Assembly: GCF_020711255.1 (NCBI RefSeq)
Contig: NZ_JAJFAW010000009.1
Location: 116,239 to 180,238, forward strand
Direction of reading: 5' to 3'
DNA: 64,000 nt
Origin: Hymenobacter plasmatis
GTDB taxonomy: Bacteria > Bacteroidota > Bacteroidia > Cytophagales > Hymenobacteraceae
A program made the position numbers and the translations under genes. The notes under the pieces were generated by a model. The model was not told the origin of the DNA. It did not search any database and worked only from the letters and a program-made list of their open reading frames with translations. Positions 46,459-55,034 of this stretch are shown in pieces. Position 1 is the first letter of the stretch. Each line of letters begins with the position of its first letter.

Positions 46459-47835
46459 ATGGATTTACCCTTGCTGCGCTGGCTGCGCGCCCGGTTCGAC
46501 CTGGCGCACGACATGGCTGAACCGACCGAAATTGTGGCCGATGTAGAGGCCGGCATCGCTTTTAAGGGGACGAACTTGTGGGTGTTGTTCTTCGCTATTT
46601 TAATAGCCTCGGTGGGGCTGAACGTGAATTCGACGGCCGTTATTATCGGGGCCATGCTCATTTCGCCGCTCATGGGGCCGATTGTGGGCGTGGGCTTTGG
46701 GGCGGCTGTTTCCAATGTGGACCTGGTGCGGCGGGGCCTGAAAAACCTGGCTATCGCGGCCGGGCTCAGCGTAGTGGTTTCGGCCTTGTATTTCCGCCTC
46801 ACCCCCCTCACCGAGGCCGGTTCCGAGCTGTTGGCCCGGACCACCCCCACCTCCTGGGACGTCGCTATTGCCTTGTTTGGCGGGGCGGCCGGGGCCATCG
46901 GCTTCACCCGGCGCGAGGTGAGCAACGTGGTGCCCGGCGTGTCCATCGCCACGGCCCTGATGCCGCCCCTGTGCACGGCCGGCTACGGCCTGGCCACGGC
47001 GCATTGGGCGTTTATGGCCGGGGCGCTGTACCTGTTTTTTATTAATGCGGCCTTCATCAGCCTGGCCATGTTTCTGGTAGCCCGGATTCTGCCACTGCCG
47101 CACCACGAGTTTGCGAACCCCCGGCAGGCCCGGCGGGCCCAGCTGCTGTTCTGGACGGTGGCCATCCTCACGGCCGTGCCCAGTGTGTGGCTAGCCGCCG
47201 GCATTGTGCGCCGCACCACCTTCGAACACAATGCCCAGCGCTTCGTGGACGAGGAACTGAACCTGCCCGGGGCCTACGTCGTGACCCGGCGCATCGAGTA
47301 CGACACGCGCACCATCAACGTGCTCCTGACGGGCCGCGTGCTCACGCCCGCCCAGTTGCGCACCATGCAGGCCCGACTGGCCGAGTACCACCTGCGCCGC
47401 ACCCGGCTTACCGTGCGGCAAGGCCTGGCCCAGCTTGATTCGGCCGATGCCCACGCCCTGCGCAGCAGCCTGTTAGAAGACCTGCGCAGCCGCAACGAGC
47501 AAACCCTGGCGGGCTACGACACCCGCCTGGCCCAACTGCAGCAGCTGCTGGGCCAGCGCGACTCGGCCGCGGCCGGCCCGCGCCTGCCCACTGCCACCGC
47601 CCTGCTGCGCGAGGTGCAGGTAGAGCATCCCGCCGTGCGCCAGCTCGGCCTGAGCCGCCTGGCCACGCCTGCGGCCGACTCGCTCCGGGCCGACACCACG
47701 CTGGTGGTATCGGTGCGCAGCCGCGGGCCCTTGCCCGCCGCTGAGCAGGGCCGCCTGCGCCAGTGGCTGCAGCTGCGGGTGGGGGGGCGGCAGCCCGTGC
47801 AATTGCTGGTAGAAGCGGCTATTCCGGTAAAGTAG
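46459..47835 (+). CDS. DUF389 (TIGR00341) family membrane protein
   Basis: The 458-residue protein has six to seven membrane helices in its first half, with the conserved stretches LNVNSTAVIIGAMLISPLMGPIVGVGFG and VSIATALMPPLCTAGYGLA. The second half (from about residue 270) is soluble, with alpha-helical segments and a Gln/Leu/Arg-rich portion (DTRLAQLQQLLGQRD). DUF389 proteins are of unknown function; the transmembrane layout suggests a channel or transporter. Lying next to a ClC gene may point to ion handling. The ATG at 46459 is the only good start. Confidence 0.88.
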   Translation: MDLPLLRWLRARFDLAHDMAEPTEIVADVEAGIAFKGTNLWVLFFAILIASVGLNVNSTAVIIGAMLISPLMGPIVGVGFGAAVSNVDLVRRGLKNLAIAAGLSVVVSALYFRLTPLTEAGSELLARTTPTSWDVAIALFGGAAGAIGFTRREVSNVVPGVSIATALMPPLCTAGYGLATAHWAFMAGALYLFFINAAFISLAMFLVARILPLPHHEFANPRQARRAQLLFWTVAILTAVPSVWLAAGIVRRTTFEHNAQRFVDEELNLPGAYVVTRRIEYDTRTINVLLTGRVLTPAQLRTMQARLAEYHLRRTRLTVRQGLAQLDSADAHALRSSLLEDLRSRNEQTLAGYDTRLAQLQQLLGQRDSAAAGPRLPTATALLREVQVEHPAVRQLGLSRLATPAADSLRADTTLVVSVRSRGPLPAAEQGRLRQWLQLRVGGRQPVQLLVEAAIPVK

Positions 47836-48153
47836 CCTGCCTGGTCTTGGGAGGACTATTGCTGTGCTTCCAGACGGGCAATGGCGGCTTATTACCCGCC
47901 TGCTCCGCCCGAAAGGCCGGGGCCACGTGGTCCGTGGGCAAATAATCTACCGGAATCACGGTCTGGGTGCCATCCCGTGCAGCACGGCAATGAAGCGACA
48001 GGATATCGGTCCCGGCTGCGTTGCGCGGGTCATGCTGGTAAAGGCCAATGGCCAGCTTCCCGGATTCACCCAACCCCCACGTAAAAGTCCCGACCTTGCC
48101 GAAAAGCATGGCGTAGTTCTGCCCGCCGGGCCCCGGCGGCCATTCACCCGAAA
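47819..48153 (-). pseudogene. Possible gene remnant, unidentified
   Basis: On the minus strand an open frame of about 110 codons reads protein-like sequence: FREISGEWPPGPGGQNYAML, FGKVGTFTWGLGESGKLAIG, then HDPRNAAGTDILSLHCRAARDGTQTVIPVDYL. The only ATG is at 48109, in the middle of this stretch. It overlaps the 3' end of DUF389 and runs up to the ClC start. I cannot identify the family. It may be the tail of a displaced gene or a fortuitous frame in GC-rich DNA. Confidence 0.3.
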
Positions 48154-48162
48154 TTTCCCTGA

Positions 48163-49569
48163 ATGCCTGATTCCCTATCCCGTTACACCCGCTTGCTCGC
48201 CTGGCTCGACCGGCACGTTATCCAACCGCTGTACACGGACCGGGTGCGGCGGTTGATTCTGCAGAGCTTCCCGTTCTGGGTGGCCTCCATTCTCACCGGC
48301 GTGGTGGCCGTGGGCTACGAAAAGGTATTTGGCTGGGCCGAGCAGGTGAGTTTTAGCTGGCTGACGCGGGCGCCGTGGTTAGCGTTTGCCCTCACGCCAC
48401 TGGCCTTTGGGGCATCGTGGCTTCTGGTGCGGCAGGGGGCCCCGGCGGCCCGGGGCAGCGGCATTCCGCAGGTGATGGCCGGCATCCAGCTTTCGAGCCC
48501 CAGCCAGCACCACCGCACGGCTTACCTGCTGAGCTTGCGCGTGGCCCTGGTGAAGGTGCTCAGCAGCGTCGTGCTCCTGCTGGGCGGCGGCGTCATTGGC
48601 CGCGAAGGACCTACTATCCAGGTGTCGGCGGCCATATTCCGGGCCATCAACAAATTGCAGCCCGCCGGATGGCCGCATCTCTCGCGGCAGATTGCCCTGG
48701 TTACGGGCGGCGCGGCGGGCCTGGCGGCCGCCTTCAACACGCCGCTGGGCGGCATCGTGTTCGTGGTGGAGGAGTTGACCCAGATGCACATGGCCCGGTT
48801 TCGCATGGCCGTGTTCACGGCCGTTATCATTGCCGGCCTCACGGCCCAGACCTTTCTGGGGCCTTACCTCTACTTGGGTTTCCCTAAAATTATTCCCGTC
48901 GTCGGCTGGGGACAACTGCTGGTGGTCGTGGTGGCCCTGGTGTGCGGCCTGGCCGGGGCGGTATTTGCCAAAACGCTCCTGTGGCTGGGGCGCTACCGGC
49001 AGCGGTTTACGACGCTGGCCGCGCAGGCGGGCTGGGTGCTGGGCTGCGGCCTGCTGCTGGGCGGGCTGGCCTACTGGGTTGGGATTGAAGGCGTGGGTAC
49101 GGGGAAGCCGATTATCAACCGCCTGCTGTTCCAGAACAACGGGGCTACGCCTTGGTACCTGTTTCCGGTGCGCTTCGCGGGGATGGCCCTGAGCTACAGC
49201 AGCGGCGGGGCGGGCGGTGTGTTTGCCACCTCGCTCAGTGCCGGGGCCATTCTGGGCGATGGCATCTGCCAGGTGTTCGACGTGGCCGTAGCCGACCGCA
49301 ACCTGCTCATTCTGGTAAGCATGGTCAGCTTCCTGACCGGGGTGGTGCGTTCGCCTTTCACGGCCGCCATCCTGGTGCTGGAAATGACAGACCGGCACTC
49401 GGCCATTTTCCAGCTGCTCATCAGCGGCCTGCTGGCCCAGGGGGTAGCCTCGCTCATCGACCCGCACTCGCTTTATGAGCATTTAAAGGCGGGCTTTATC
49501 CGAGAGGCGACGAGTGTCGAGCATCCAGTGGCCCCAAAAACATCGGCTGCCGAGCCCACGGCTTCCTGA
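48163..49569 (+). CDS. ClC-type chloride channel/transporter
   Basis: The 468-residue protein has the hallmark selectivity motifs of ClC: GSGIPQVMAGIQL (motif 1), GGGVIGREGPTIQ (motif 2) with the external gating glutamate in GREGP, and SSGGAGGVFATSL where GGxFxP is modified to GGVFAT. GAAGLAAAFNTPLGGIVFVVEEL is also typical. A glutamate at the position of the internal proton path cannot be judged by eye, so channel versus H+/Cl- exchanger is open. There is no CBS domain. The start ATG is at 48163, and the gene is monocistronic or follows DUF389. Confidence 0.95.
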   Translation: MPDSLSRYTRLLAWLDRHVIQPLYTDRVRRLILQSFPFWVASILTGVVAVGYEKVFGWAEQVSFSWLTRAPWLAFALTPLAFGASWLLVRQGAPAARGSGIPQVMAGIQLSSPSQHHRTAYLLSLRVALVKVLSSVVLLLGGGVIGREGPTIQVSAAIFRAINKLQPAGWPHLSRQIALVTGGAAGLAAAFNTPLGGIVFVVEELTQMHMARFRMAVFTAVIIAGLTAQTFLGPYLYLGFPKIIPVVGWGQLLVVVVALVCGLAGAVFAKTLLWLGRYRQRFTTLAAQAGWVLGCGLLLGGLAYWVGIEGVGTGKPIINRLLFQNNGATPWYLFPVRFAGMALSYSSGGAGGVFATSLSAGAILGDGICQVFDVAVADRNLLILVSMVSFLTGVVRSPFTAAILVLEMTDRHSAIFQLLISGLLAQGVASLIDPHSLYEHLKAGFIREATSVEHPVAPKTSAAEPTAS

Positions 49570-49681
49570 TAGCGTCAGCAGCGCTGCCGCGCTTGCAGGG
49601 ATAATTTGTTTCGGGGAGGAATCGGTCGACTTTTTCCAGTATAAGAAAAATTAGGTTCCGCTCAATTTTATACCCTCGGCA

Positions 49682-49886
49682 TGGCTGCTCGCTCTACTGC
49701 TGCTAGTCGGGGGGGTGTACGTTGTGGCAGGTGAACCAGCCCCTGTGCGAACCGTGCCTGCCGGGCACGAACTGTCCGCCGTGCAGAAGCCAAGCGCAGT
49801 GCTTCGTCGCTGCGGTCACAGCCGGCCTGCTATTGCTCTCGGGGATATGGTTGCTAGGTTTAATGCAGCGCAGGCAGACCAACTAA
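49682..49886 (+). pseudogene. Possible small Cys-rich membrane protein gene with a G-run frameshift
   Basis: Two frames join around a run of seven G at 49709-49715. The first reads WLLALLLLVGG, a hydrophobic stretch. With one G less, reading continues with LWQVNQPLCEPCLPGTNCPP, then CRSQAQCFVAAVTAGLLLLS and a stop at 49884-49886. The CEPC...CPPC pattern and second membrane helix look like a real small protein. There is no ATG before the first part, so the start is unclear. Confidence 0.4.
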
Positions 49887-50019
49887 CCTTCCTATGGCGA
49901 TTGAGTTAAATCCCGCTGTTTTCTCTGCCCGCAAATGTGCCGGAGATGCCCACCTCTGTCCTACCGGCTACGGTGACCAGGTGACGAATTTTGCCGGAGA
50001 CCACTAACTCCTTACGCTC

Positions 50020-50472
50020 ATGTCTCCAACTCATGCATCCGTCGGGCGGCCGCGGCCCCGCAAGGAATTGCCGCTTCCATCCCCGGTAGTGGCTCCCGTT
50101 GGCCAGGCCCCCCTGGGGCTACCGCTGTTCCTGGACGAGCGGCACCGGCAAGTGCGGGCATTTGCCCACTTGGTTGACCAGCAGTTCCGAACGCTGAAAA
50201 CGGTGAGTGGCTACGCCGCGCAGCTGTCCTTGAGCCCCAACCACCTCAATGCCCTCTGCCGCCGGCTGCTGCACCAGACCGCCAGCGACGTGCTGCACGC
50301 CCGCATCGTGGCCGAAGCGCAACGGCTGCTGACCCAGTCGGTTTCCTCCGTGGCTGCTATCGCCGCGGCCCTGGGCTTTGCCGATGCGTCGTACTTCTGC
50401 CGCTACTTTAAAAAGTACGTGCGCCAGACGCCGTTGGCCTTCCGCGAAGCCCTGTCGCCGGCGCACGATTAG
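50020..50472 (+). CDS. AraC-type DNA-binding protein without sensor domain
   Basis: The 150-residue protein has only the C-terminal AraC/XylS double helix-turn-helix: LSLSPNHLNALCRRLLHQTASDVLHARIVAEAQRLLTQS and IAAALGFADASYFCRYFKKYVRQTP. Its first 45 residues are proline-rich and unstructured. The HTH region is very like that of the full-length AraC gene 115 bases downstream, so it probably arose by duplication followed by loss of the cupin domain. It may compete with its paralogue for operator sites. Target genes are unknown. Confidence 0.88.
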   Translation: MSPTHASVGRPRPRKELPLPSPVVAPVGQAPLGLPLFLDERHRQVRAFAHLVDQQFRTLKTVSGYAAQLSLSPNHLNALCRRLLHQTASDVLHARIVAEAQRLLTQSVSSVAAIAAALGFADASYFCRYFKKYVRQTPLAFREALSPAHD

Positions 50473-50586
50473 CACCGCGAACCTGCCTGCATCGTATTGC
50501 GCCCGCCGCTGGCCCGTAACGCCGGGCGGAAATTGCGTAAGTTCGGGCAGAATCATTCCGCGGCCGCCTTTGCCCGGGGCCTGCGT

Positions 50587-51462
50587 ATGAAAACCCCGAA
50601 CCTGCCCGTACTGGCCCTTGAGCACTTTTCCGAGCCCCACCGGCCCGGCCCGGGCTACTACATCGAGCGGCTGGAAGACCACCTGGCCCGCTTTCCGGTC
50701 GTGAGCCTGCCCCACGCCCACAGCTTCTACCTGCTGCTCTACGTCACCCAGGGGCAGGGCACGCACACCATCGACTTGGTCACCTACGAGCTGCAGCCCG
50801 GCGGGCTCTACTTCCTGGTGCCCGGCCAGGCCCACAGCTGGGTGTTGTCGCCCGATGCGCAGGGCTACATCCTCTTTTTCAGTGCGGCCTTTTACCAGCG
50901 CCAGTACCCGGCCGGCCGCCTGGCGGCCTACCCGTTTTTTGACCCAGCTTACGCCCCCGTACTCTTCCTGCCGCCCACAGAAAACACGCTGCGCGGACTG
51001 TTTGCCTGCATATTCGAGGAAAATGCCACGCCCGCGGCCAATCGCAACGAAGTGGTGGGAGCCTATATATACCTGCTGCTGGAGCTGGCCGGCCGCTTTT
51101 ACGGGCCGGAGCAGCAGCGGCACGCCCCGTCGCACGGCCTGCAGCAGGTGCGCGCCTTCAGTCAGCTGCTCGACGCACATTTCCGCACCGAGAAAACCGT
51201 ACGGTTTTACGCCGACCGGCTGGCAGTGACGGCCAACCACCTCAACGCCCTGTGCCGGCAGTTCCTCAACCAGACGGCCAGCGAGCTGATTCATGAGCGG
51301 GTCATCACCGAGGCCCAGCGGCGGCTGGCCCACTCCGCCGACCCGGTGAGTCAGGTCGCCGACTACCTGGGTTTTGACGACGCCTCGTACTTCACGCGCT
51401 ACTTCAAAAAATACGTGGGCCTGACACCGGAAGCCTTTCGGCAGCAGCAGCGGGTACGTTAA
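50587..51462 (+). CDS. AraC family transcriptional regulator
   Basis: The 291-residue regulator has an N-terminal cupin-like ligand domain (LPHAHSFYLLLYVTQGQGTHTIDLVTYELQPGGLYFLVPGQAHSW) and a C-terminal double helix-turn-helix, LAVTANHLNALCRQFLNQTASELIHERVITEAQRRLA and VADYLGFDDASYFTRYFKKYVGLTPEAFR. It follows the short AraC paralogue. The cupin has several histidines (HAHS, QAHSW) but no metal site can be assigned. The ATG at 50587 precedes the fold closely; upstream in-frame codons back to 50497 give an odd basic segment. Confidence 0.93.
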   Translation: MKTPNLPVLALEHFSEPHRPGPGYYIERLEDHLARFPVVSLPHAHSFYLLLYVTQGQGTHTIDLVTYELQPGGLYFLVPGQAHSWVLSPDAQGYILFFSAAFYQRQYPAGRLAAYPFFDPAYAPVLFLPPTENTLRGLFACIFEENATPAANRNEVVGAYIYLLLELAGRFYGPEQQRHAPSHGLQQVRAFSQLLDAHFRTEKTVRFYADRLAVTANHLNALCRQFLNQTASELIHERVITEAQRRLAHSADPVSQVADYLGFDDASYFTRYFKKYVGLTPEAFRQQQRVR

Positions 51463-51565
51463 GGGGGGCCATCCGTTGATTTGTCCGGTAGGTGCCCGCA
51501 TATGGGCTGACACCTGCCCTGCAGGGGAGCGTAATTTTGTGTCGTTCAACAAGCTCCTGCAAATC

Positions 51566-52015
51566 ATGGCACCGATTGCCTCGAATACCTCCGCCCTGCT
51601 CGCCCTGCGCTGCCCCCGTTGCCACGAAGGCAAAATCTTTACGTCGCGGGCGTTCAGCTTCCAGTTTGCCGACATGCCCGCGGTCTGCCCCGTGTGCGGG
51701 CAGCCCACCGAGCCCGAGCCCGGCTTCTACTACGGGGCCATGTTTGTGAGCTACGCTTTCTCGGTGGCCATTTTTGCCGTCACGGCCGCGGCGCTGTACT
51801 TCCTCTTCGGCGACCCCGAGATTTGGGTGTACGTGGTGGTCGTGGGGCTGACCGCCATGCTCTTTACGCCACTCTCGGTGCGCTACTCACGTATGCTGAT
51901 GCTCTACTTATTCGGTGGGGTGCACTATACGCCCGACTGGGTGCGCTACGAGCCGCGGGCCCGGCGCACGGCCCCGACTTCGATACGAACAGAGCCCGGG
52001 CTGAGGTCTTCCTAA
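51566..52015 (+). CDS. DUF983 family zinc-ribbon membrane protein
   Basis: The 149-residue protein opens with a zinc ribbon, RCPRCHEGKIF, and CPVCGQPTEPEPGFYYGAMFVSYAFSV, both typical for DUF983. Two to three membrane helices follow (FAVTAAALYFLFGDPEIWVYVVVVGLTAMLFTPL). The last 25 residues (RRTAPTSIRTEPGLRSS) are unusual for the family and Arg-rich. DUF983 proteins occur near cytochrome oxidase assembly genes in some bacteria; none is here. Function unknown. The ATG at 51566 fits the family start. Confidence 0.85.
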   Translation: MAPIASNTSALLALRCPRCHEGKIFTSRAFSFQFADMPAVCPVCGQPTEPEPGFYYGAMFVSYAFSVAIFAVTAAALYFLFGDPEIWVYVVVVGLTAMLFTPLSVRYSRMLMLYLFGGVHYTPDWVRYEPRARRTAPTSIRTEPGLRSS

Positions 52016-52242
52016 GGGCTGTGCGCCCCATCCCGAAGGCCCGCCTCCCGGTCCAAGGGGCGTAAATGGCCGGTACTGGTTTTCGCCTAATCGGCAGGTA
52101 AAAAGCGCGCCTACGGCCATAGCCAGCGCGGCCGCGCACCCTTCCGACTCGCGGCCAACGCCAACGGCGGCCCTCCCGGTCCAAGGCGCCCACACCGCTC
52201 GGCCTTCACCCGCCCCGTATGGAAGCACGGGCAGCCCGCTAG

Positions 52243-52626
52243 ATGTTTACAGGGCCTGATCCACAGCTTTCCTTTCCCGCTTCCCAATACCCTCCCCCAC
52301 CCCTCCCCAGTTCTGAGCTCCACGCCCTGCTGGCGGTTTCCTTCACCGGCCTGGCCTTGTGGCGCCCCCGCTACGGCCCCGACGGGGCCGCTGTCACGGA
52401 CTTTGCCTGTGAGTATCTGAACCCCGCCGGGCAGCAGATGCTCGGCCCTCTCGAACGGCCTGAACAAACCTTCCTGACGCTCTACTCCAACGCCCGCGAA
52501 AACGGCTTGTTTGCCTGCTGCCGCGTGTTTGCCACCGGGAAGCCCGACCGTTTCGACGTCCATGCCCTGGCCGATGGCCGGGGCAACTACTGGCACCTCG
52601 CCGCCCGATCCTGCAGCGAGTCATAG
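52243..52626 (+). CDS. PAS-domain-only protein, possibly a kinase fragment
   Basis: The 127-residue product corresponds to one PAS unit: ELHALLAVSFTGLALWRPRYGPDG, FACEYLNPAGQQMLG, PERPEQTFLTLYSNARENGLF and GRGNYWHLAARS. It aligns well by eye with the first PAS unit of the kinase at 3228-6308 (same NPxxQxM and GxxNYxxLxAR landmarks). Normally this is followed by more PAS units and a kinase core; here a stop codon comes directly after the unit. It could be a stand-alone sensor or the N-terminal relic of a histidine kinase. Confidence 0.6.
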   Translation: MFTGPDPQLSFPASQYPPPPLPSSELHALLAVSFTGLALWRPRYGPDGAAVTDFACEYLNPAGQQMLGPLERPEQTFLTLYSNARENGLFACCRVFATGKPDRFDVHALADGRGNYWHLAARSCSES

Positions 52627-52803
52627 GGTAAACGCGGGGTTCCTCTCCCGTTTCCTGGGAGGCGGAAGGGTTCAAATAAACGGTCAGGTGATTTGGCGTT
52701 TTACGGAAGCTGAAGGAGCAGCAAGGGAACTGGTAATGCCGCCGGTATTTGCACCGTGCAATTAGGTGGTATAACTATTCCTTGGTCTATATTTGTTTGC
52801 CAT

Positions 52804-53292
52804 ATGTCACCCGACCTGCTTTTACTTCCGGAGCTTAGCTTTTACCGGGCTACCTATGAATGCGACCCGCCCTTGGTGCGAGGGGCGGGCCAGCGCCCGT
52901 TGAGTGCAGAAGAAGTCACCGAAAGCTGCGAATTGCTGCTGGCCATGGCCCAACGCCACCAGTGCACGTGCTGGCTGCTGGACGGGCGGCACCACCAGCG
53001 AGAGCAGCCCCAGGAACTGCACGATTGGTTGCGGGAAGAGTACTTGCCTCGGGTGCGCGCGGTACTCGGCCGGCCGTTTTTCATAGCATTCCTGGTTCCT
53101 CCCTTCGTTTGGGCAGGCCTGCTGGCCAAGGGCTACTCCGATCCGCAGGACTGGCACACCCACGCGGTACACCTGGCCTGGTTCACGCACGAAGCGCCCG
53201 CGTTGGAATGGTTGGCCCAGCAGCGCGACCACCAAGCGGCTAGTAGCCTGCCCGCCGTCGTTTCGGCTCCAGAGAATAACGTCCAGAAATAG
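52804..53292 (+). CDS. Hypothetical protein, STAS-like
   Basis: The 162-residue protein has strands and helices arranged as in small STAS-like proteins: YRATYECDPPLV, LLLAMAQRHQCTCWLLDGRHHQREQPQELHDWLREEYLPRVRAVLG, then PFFIAFLVPPFVWAG and a C-terminal ALEWLAQQ helix. It resembles the protein at 45987 in the spacing of these elements. I do not recognise a defined family or catalytic site. The ATG at 52804 is chosen over 52756, whose extra residues are unlike the rest. Confidence 0.6.
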   Translation: MSPDLLLLPELSFYRATYECDPPLVRGAGQRPLSAEEVTESCELLLAMAQRHQCTCWLLDGRHHQREQPQELHDWLREEYLPRVRAVLGRPFFIAFLVPPFVWAGLLAKGYSDPQDWHTHAVHLAWFTHEAPALEWLAQQRDHQAASSLPAVVSAPENNVQK

Positions 53293-53745
53293 GAGGAATT
53301 TTGCACGCGGAGACAAGAGCTTATCCACTGGCTACAACTCTTTGGGCAGGGCCTGAGGGGCTGTGAGCGCTGGCCTTCCCCACCACCGGGGTGAACGCCG
53401 ACGACCAGCAGCACTTGTACTTTACGGCCGGTCCTCAGGGGGAAACCCACGGCCTGTTCGGCTAGCTCAAGTAGCCGCGCCCACCTACCGGGGGCCTAGC
53501 CCGGCTTCGGGCGCCTCCGCTAGAGAGGAAGGGAACGGCACGCAGAAGTGGAGCTGAATGGGAAAAGGAAGGCTTGGCGCAATGCCGGTCCTATGCCCCG
53601 CCCTCCGGGGCCACGCCTACCCAGAAAGGCCGCCGGCGCGCCCGCCCGGAACCAACACCGGGGCCCCACCGGCAGCCCGTGGCAATGCCAACTTTTACGG
53701 CCCGTTCCAGTACTAAATAAGCCCCTGCCCCTCGCCCCTGCCCCC
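53293..53745. other. Intergenic region with a TIGR03118-like remnant
   Basis: About 450 bases without an intact gene. A short remnant is described at 53388-53465. The remainder up to 53745 is GC-rich, with Pro/Arg-rich frames that I do not trust. Confidence 0.45.
53388..53465 (+). pseudogene. C-terminal remnant resembling TIGR03118-family proteins
   Basis: The plus strand reads GVNADDQQHLYFTAGPQGET then HGLFG and a stop at 53463. LYFTAGxxGExxGLFG is the familiar C-terminus of TIGR03118-type beta-propeller proteins. Upstream the frame is broken; only a short FGQGLRG-like piece at about 53340 may belong to it. The rest of the gene is gone. Confidence 0.45.
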
Positions 53746-54666
53746 GTGAAATCCGTCGCTGCCGCCGTCCAGTTTGCGTACCTGCGGTTGCACGGGGCGT
53801 GGGAAAGCGCGCACATGGCCCGCGCGCTGAGCGGGGCGCTGGTGGCGGTGTTTGGCAGCACCGTGGCCCTGGCCCTGGTGAATGCCTCGGGGTGGTTCGC
53901 CCTACCGGGGTGGTGGGGCCGCGTGCACGTGCTGCACGCGGTGGAAATCACCTTTACCCTGCTCTTGTTTTTTGAGATGATCAGCCTAGTGTTTGTCATC
54001 CCGGCCTCCATTGCCAATTCCCTGGGCAAGCAGATCGGCATCTTGAGCCTGGTGCTGGTGCGTTCCTCCTTCAAAGAATTTGCGCACTACCACTTTGCGT
54101 GGCCCGTGTACCGCCAGCTGGGCTCGGTGTATAAAATGATGGCCGACGGGGTGGGGGCGCTGCTGGTGTTTCTGCTGCTGGGCGTGTACTACGCCCAGCA
54201 ACGCCACCGCCCCGTCGCGCCCGAAGCGCACCGCCACGCCTTCGTGCGGCTCAAGCAAGGCATTGCCCTGCTGGTGCTCGGGGCTCTGCTGGCCCTGGCC
54301 GCGCACGACGGGGCCCAGGCTTGGCGCACGGGCCACTTGGTGCCCTCGGTGGGGCGGTTTTACCTGGTCCTGATTTTTGCCGACCTCCTGTTGCTGCTCG
54401 TCGCCTTCCGCTACACGCGCGCCTATGCTGAGCTCTTCCGGTATTCGGCCTTCGTGCTGGTCACGGTCTTCCTGCGGTTCTCCTTGGTGGCCCCGCCGTA
54501 CTACAACGCAGGACTGGGCGTCTTTTCGGCCCTGTTTGCCATCGCCGTGGCGTATTGTCACCGCCGGTTCACCGCATCCCCCCGCCCCTGGGCGGCCAGC
54601 AACAGCCCGCTCCCCCGCCCGGCGGTCCCGGGTAGCGACCGGCCCCAATCCGGTGCCTCCCCTTGA
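53746..54666 (+). CDS. Multi-pass membrane protein of unknown function
   Basis: The protein of about 306 residues has eight predicted membrane helices, among them ALSGALVAVFGSTVALALVNA, AVEITFTLLLFFEMISLVFVI, VGALLVFLLLGVYYA and VFSALFAIAVAYC. I do not recognise the family. Conserved-looking features include QIGILSLVLVRSSFKEFAHYHF and FADLLLLLVAFRYTRAYAELFR, with charged residues inside hydrophobic stretches, suggesting ion or electron handling. GTG at 53746 is chosen as start because the preceding in-frame sequence from 53548 is Pro/Arg-rich; an ATG at 53815 is also possible. Confidence 0.65.
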   Translation: MKSVAAAVQFAYLRLHGAWESAHMARALSGALVAVFGSTVALALVNASGWFALPGWWGRVHVLHAVEITFTLLLFFEMISLVFVIPASIANSLGKQIGILSLVLVRSSFKEFAHYHFAWPVYRQLGSVYKMMADGVGALLVFLLLGVYYAQQRHRPVAPEAHRHAFVRLKQGIALLVLGALLALAAHDGAQAWRTGHLVPSVGRFYLVLIFADLLLLLVAFRYTRAYAELFRYSAFVLVTVFLRFSLVAPPYYNAGLGVFSALFAIAVAYCHRRFTASPRPWAASNSPLPRPAVPGSDRPQSGASP

Positions 54667-55034
54667 GCCACGAACCCGCCCGGTGAAGGACCGGCGGATA
54701 CGCCGGAAGGGAGCGCGACCGGGCACCGTGCCGGCGCTACTCACGAGGGGAGCGACCAATAACACGGCCCGCCAAGTGGGTTGATGGGCGAGTGTACGCC
54801 AAGCGGAACGAAGTTCAGAAAAACGGTCGAAAGGCAACCAGGAGGCAAGGTGACCAGCTTCCCCATTCAGCCAACCCCGAAAACGCCCTGAAATAGGGAA
54901 GCATGACCGGCTCCTCGCATTGGGATAGCACAGGGCTCGGGTGGGATAAAAAATGCTTCGGCCCGGAAAGTTTTGGTAGGAGCCGTGGGGATGGCCTGAT
55001 TACTTCGCAGTGAATTAACACTTCGCAAGACCCC
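54667..55034. other. Intergenic region upstream of the DUF1624 gene
   Basis: About 370 bases. Short GC-rich stems (for example GACCGGCGG/CCGG) occur at 54690-54760, but I see no shared repeat, terminator with T-run or gene. The last 100 bases, more AT-rich, presumably include the promoter of the next gene. Confidence 0.45.

Noticed and set aside
47819..48109. Confident new gene on the minus strand between DUF389 and ClC
   Set aside because: Protein-like, but it overlaps the DUF389 end, lacks a good start and matches nothing I know; kept only as a low-confidence remnant.
50119..51708. 529-codon minus-strand frame opposite the AraC pair
   Set aside because: Antisense of two clear AraC proteins; the long open frame follows from third-position GC bias.
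53548..53745. N-terminal extension of the multi-pass membrane protein
   Set aside because: The extra 66 codons are Pro/Arg/Gly-rich without structure; the membrane part starts after the GTG at 53746.
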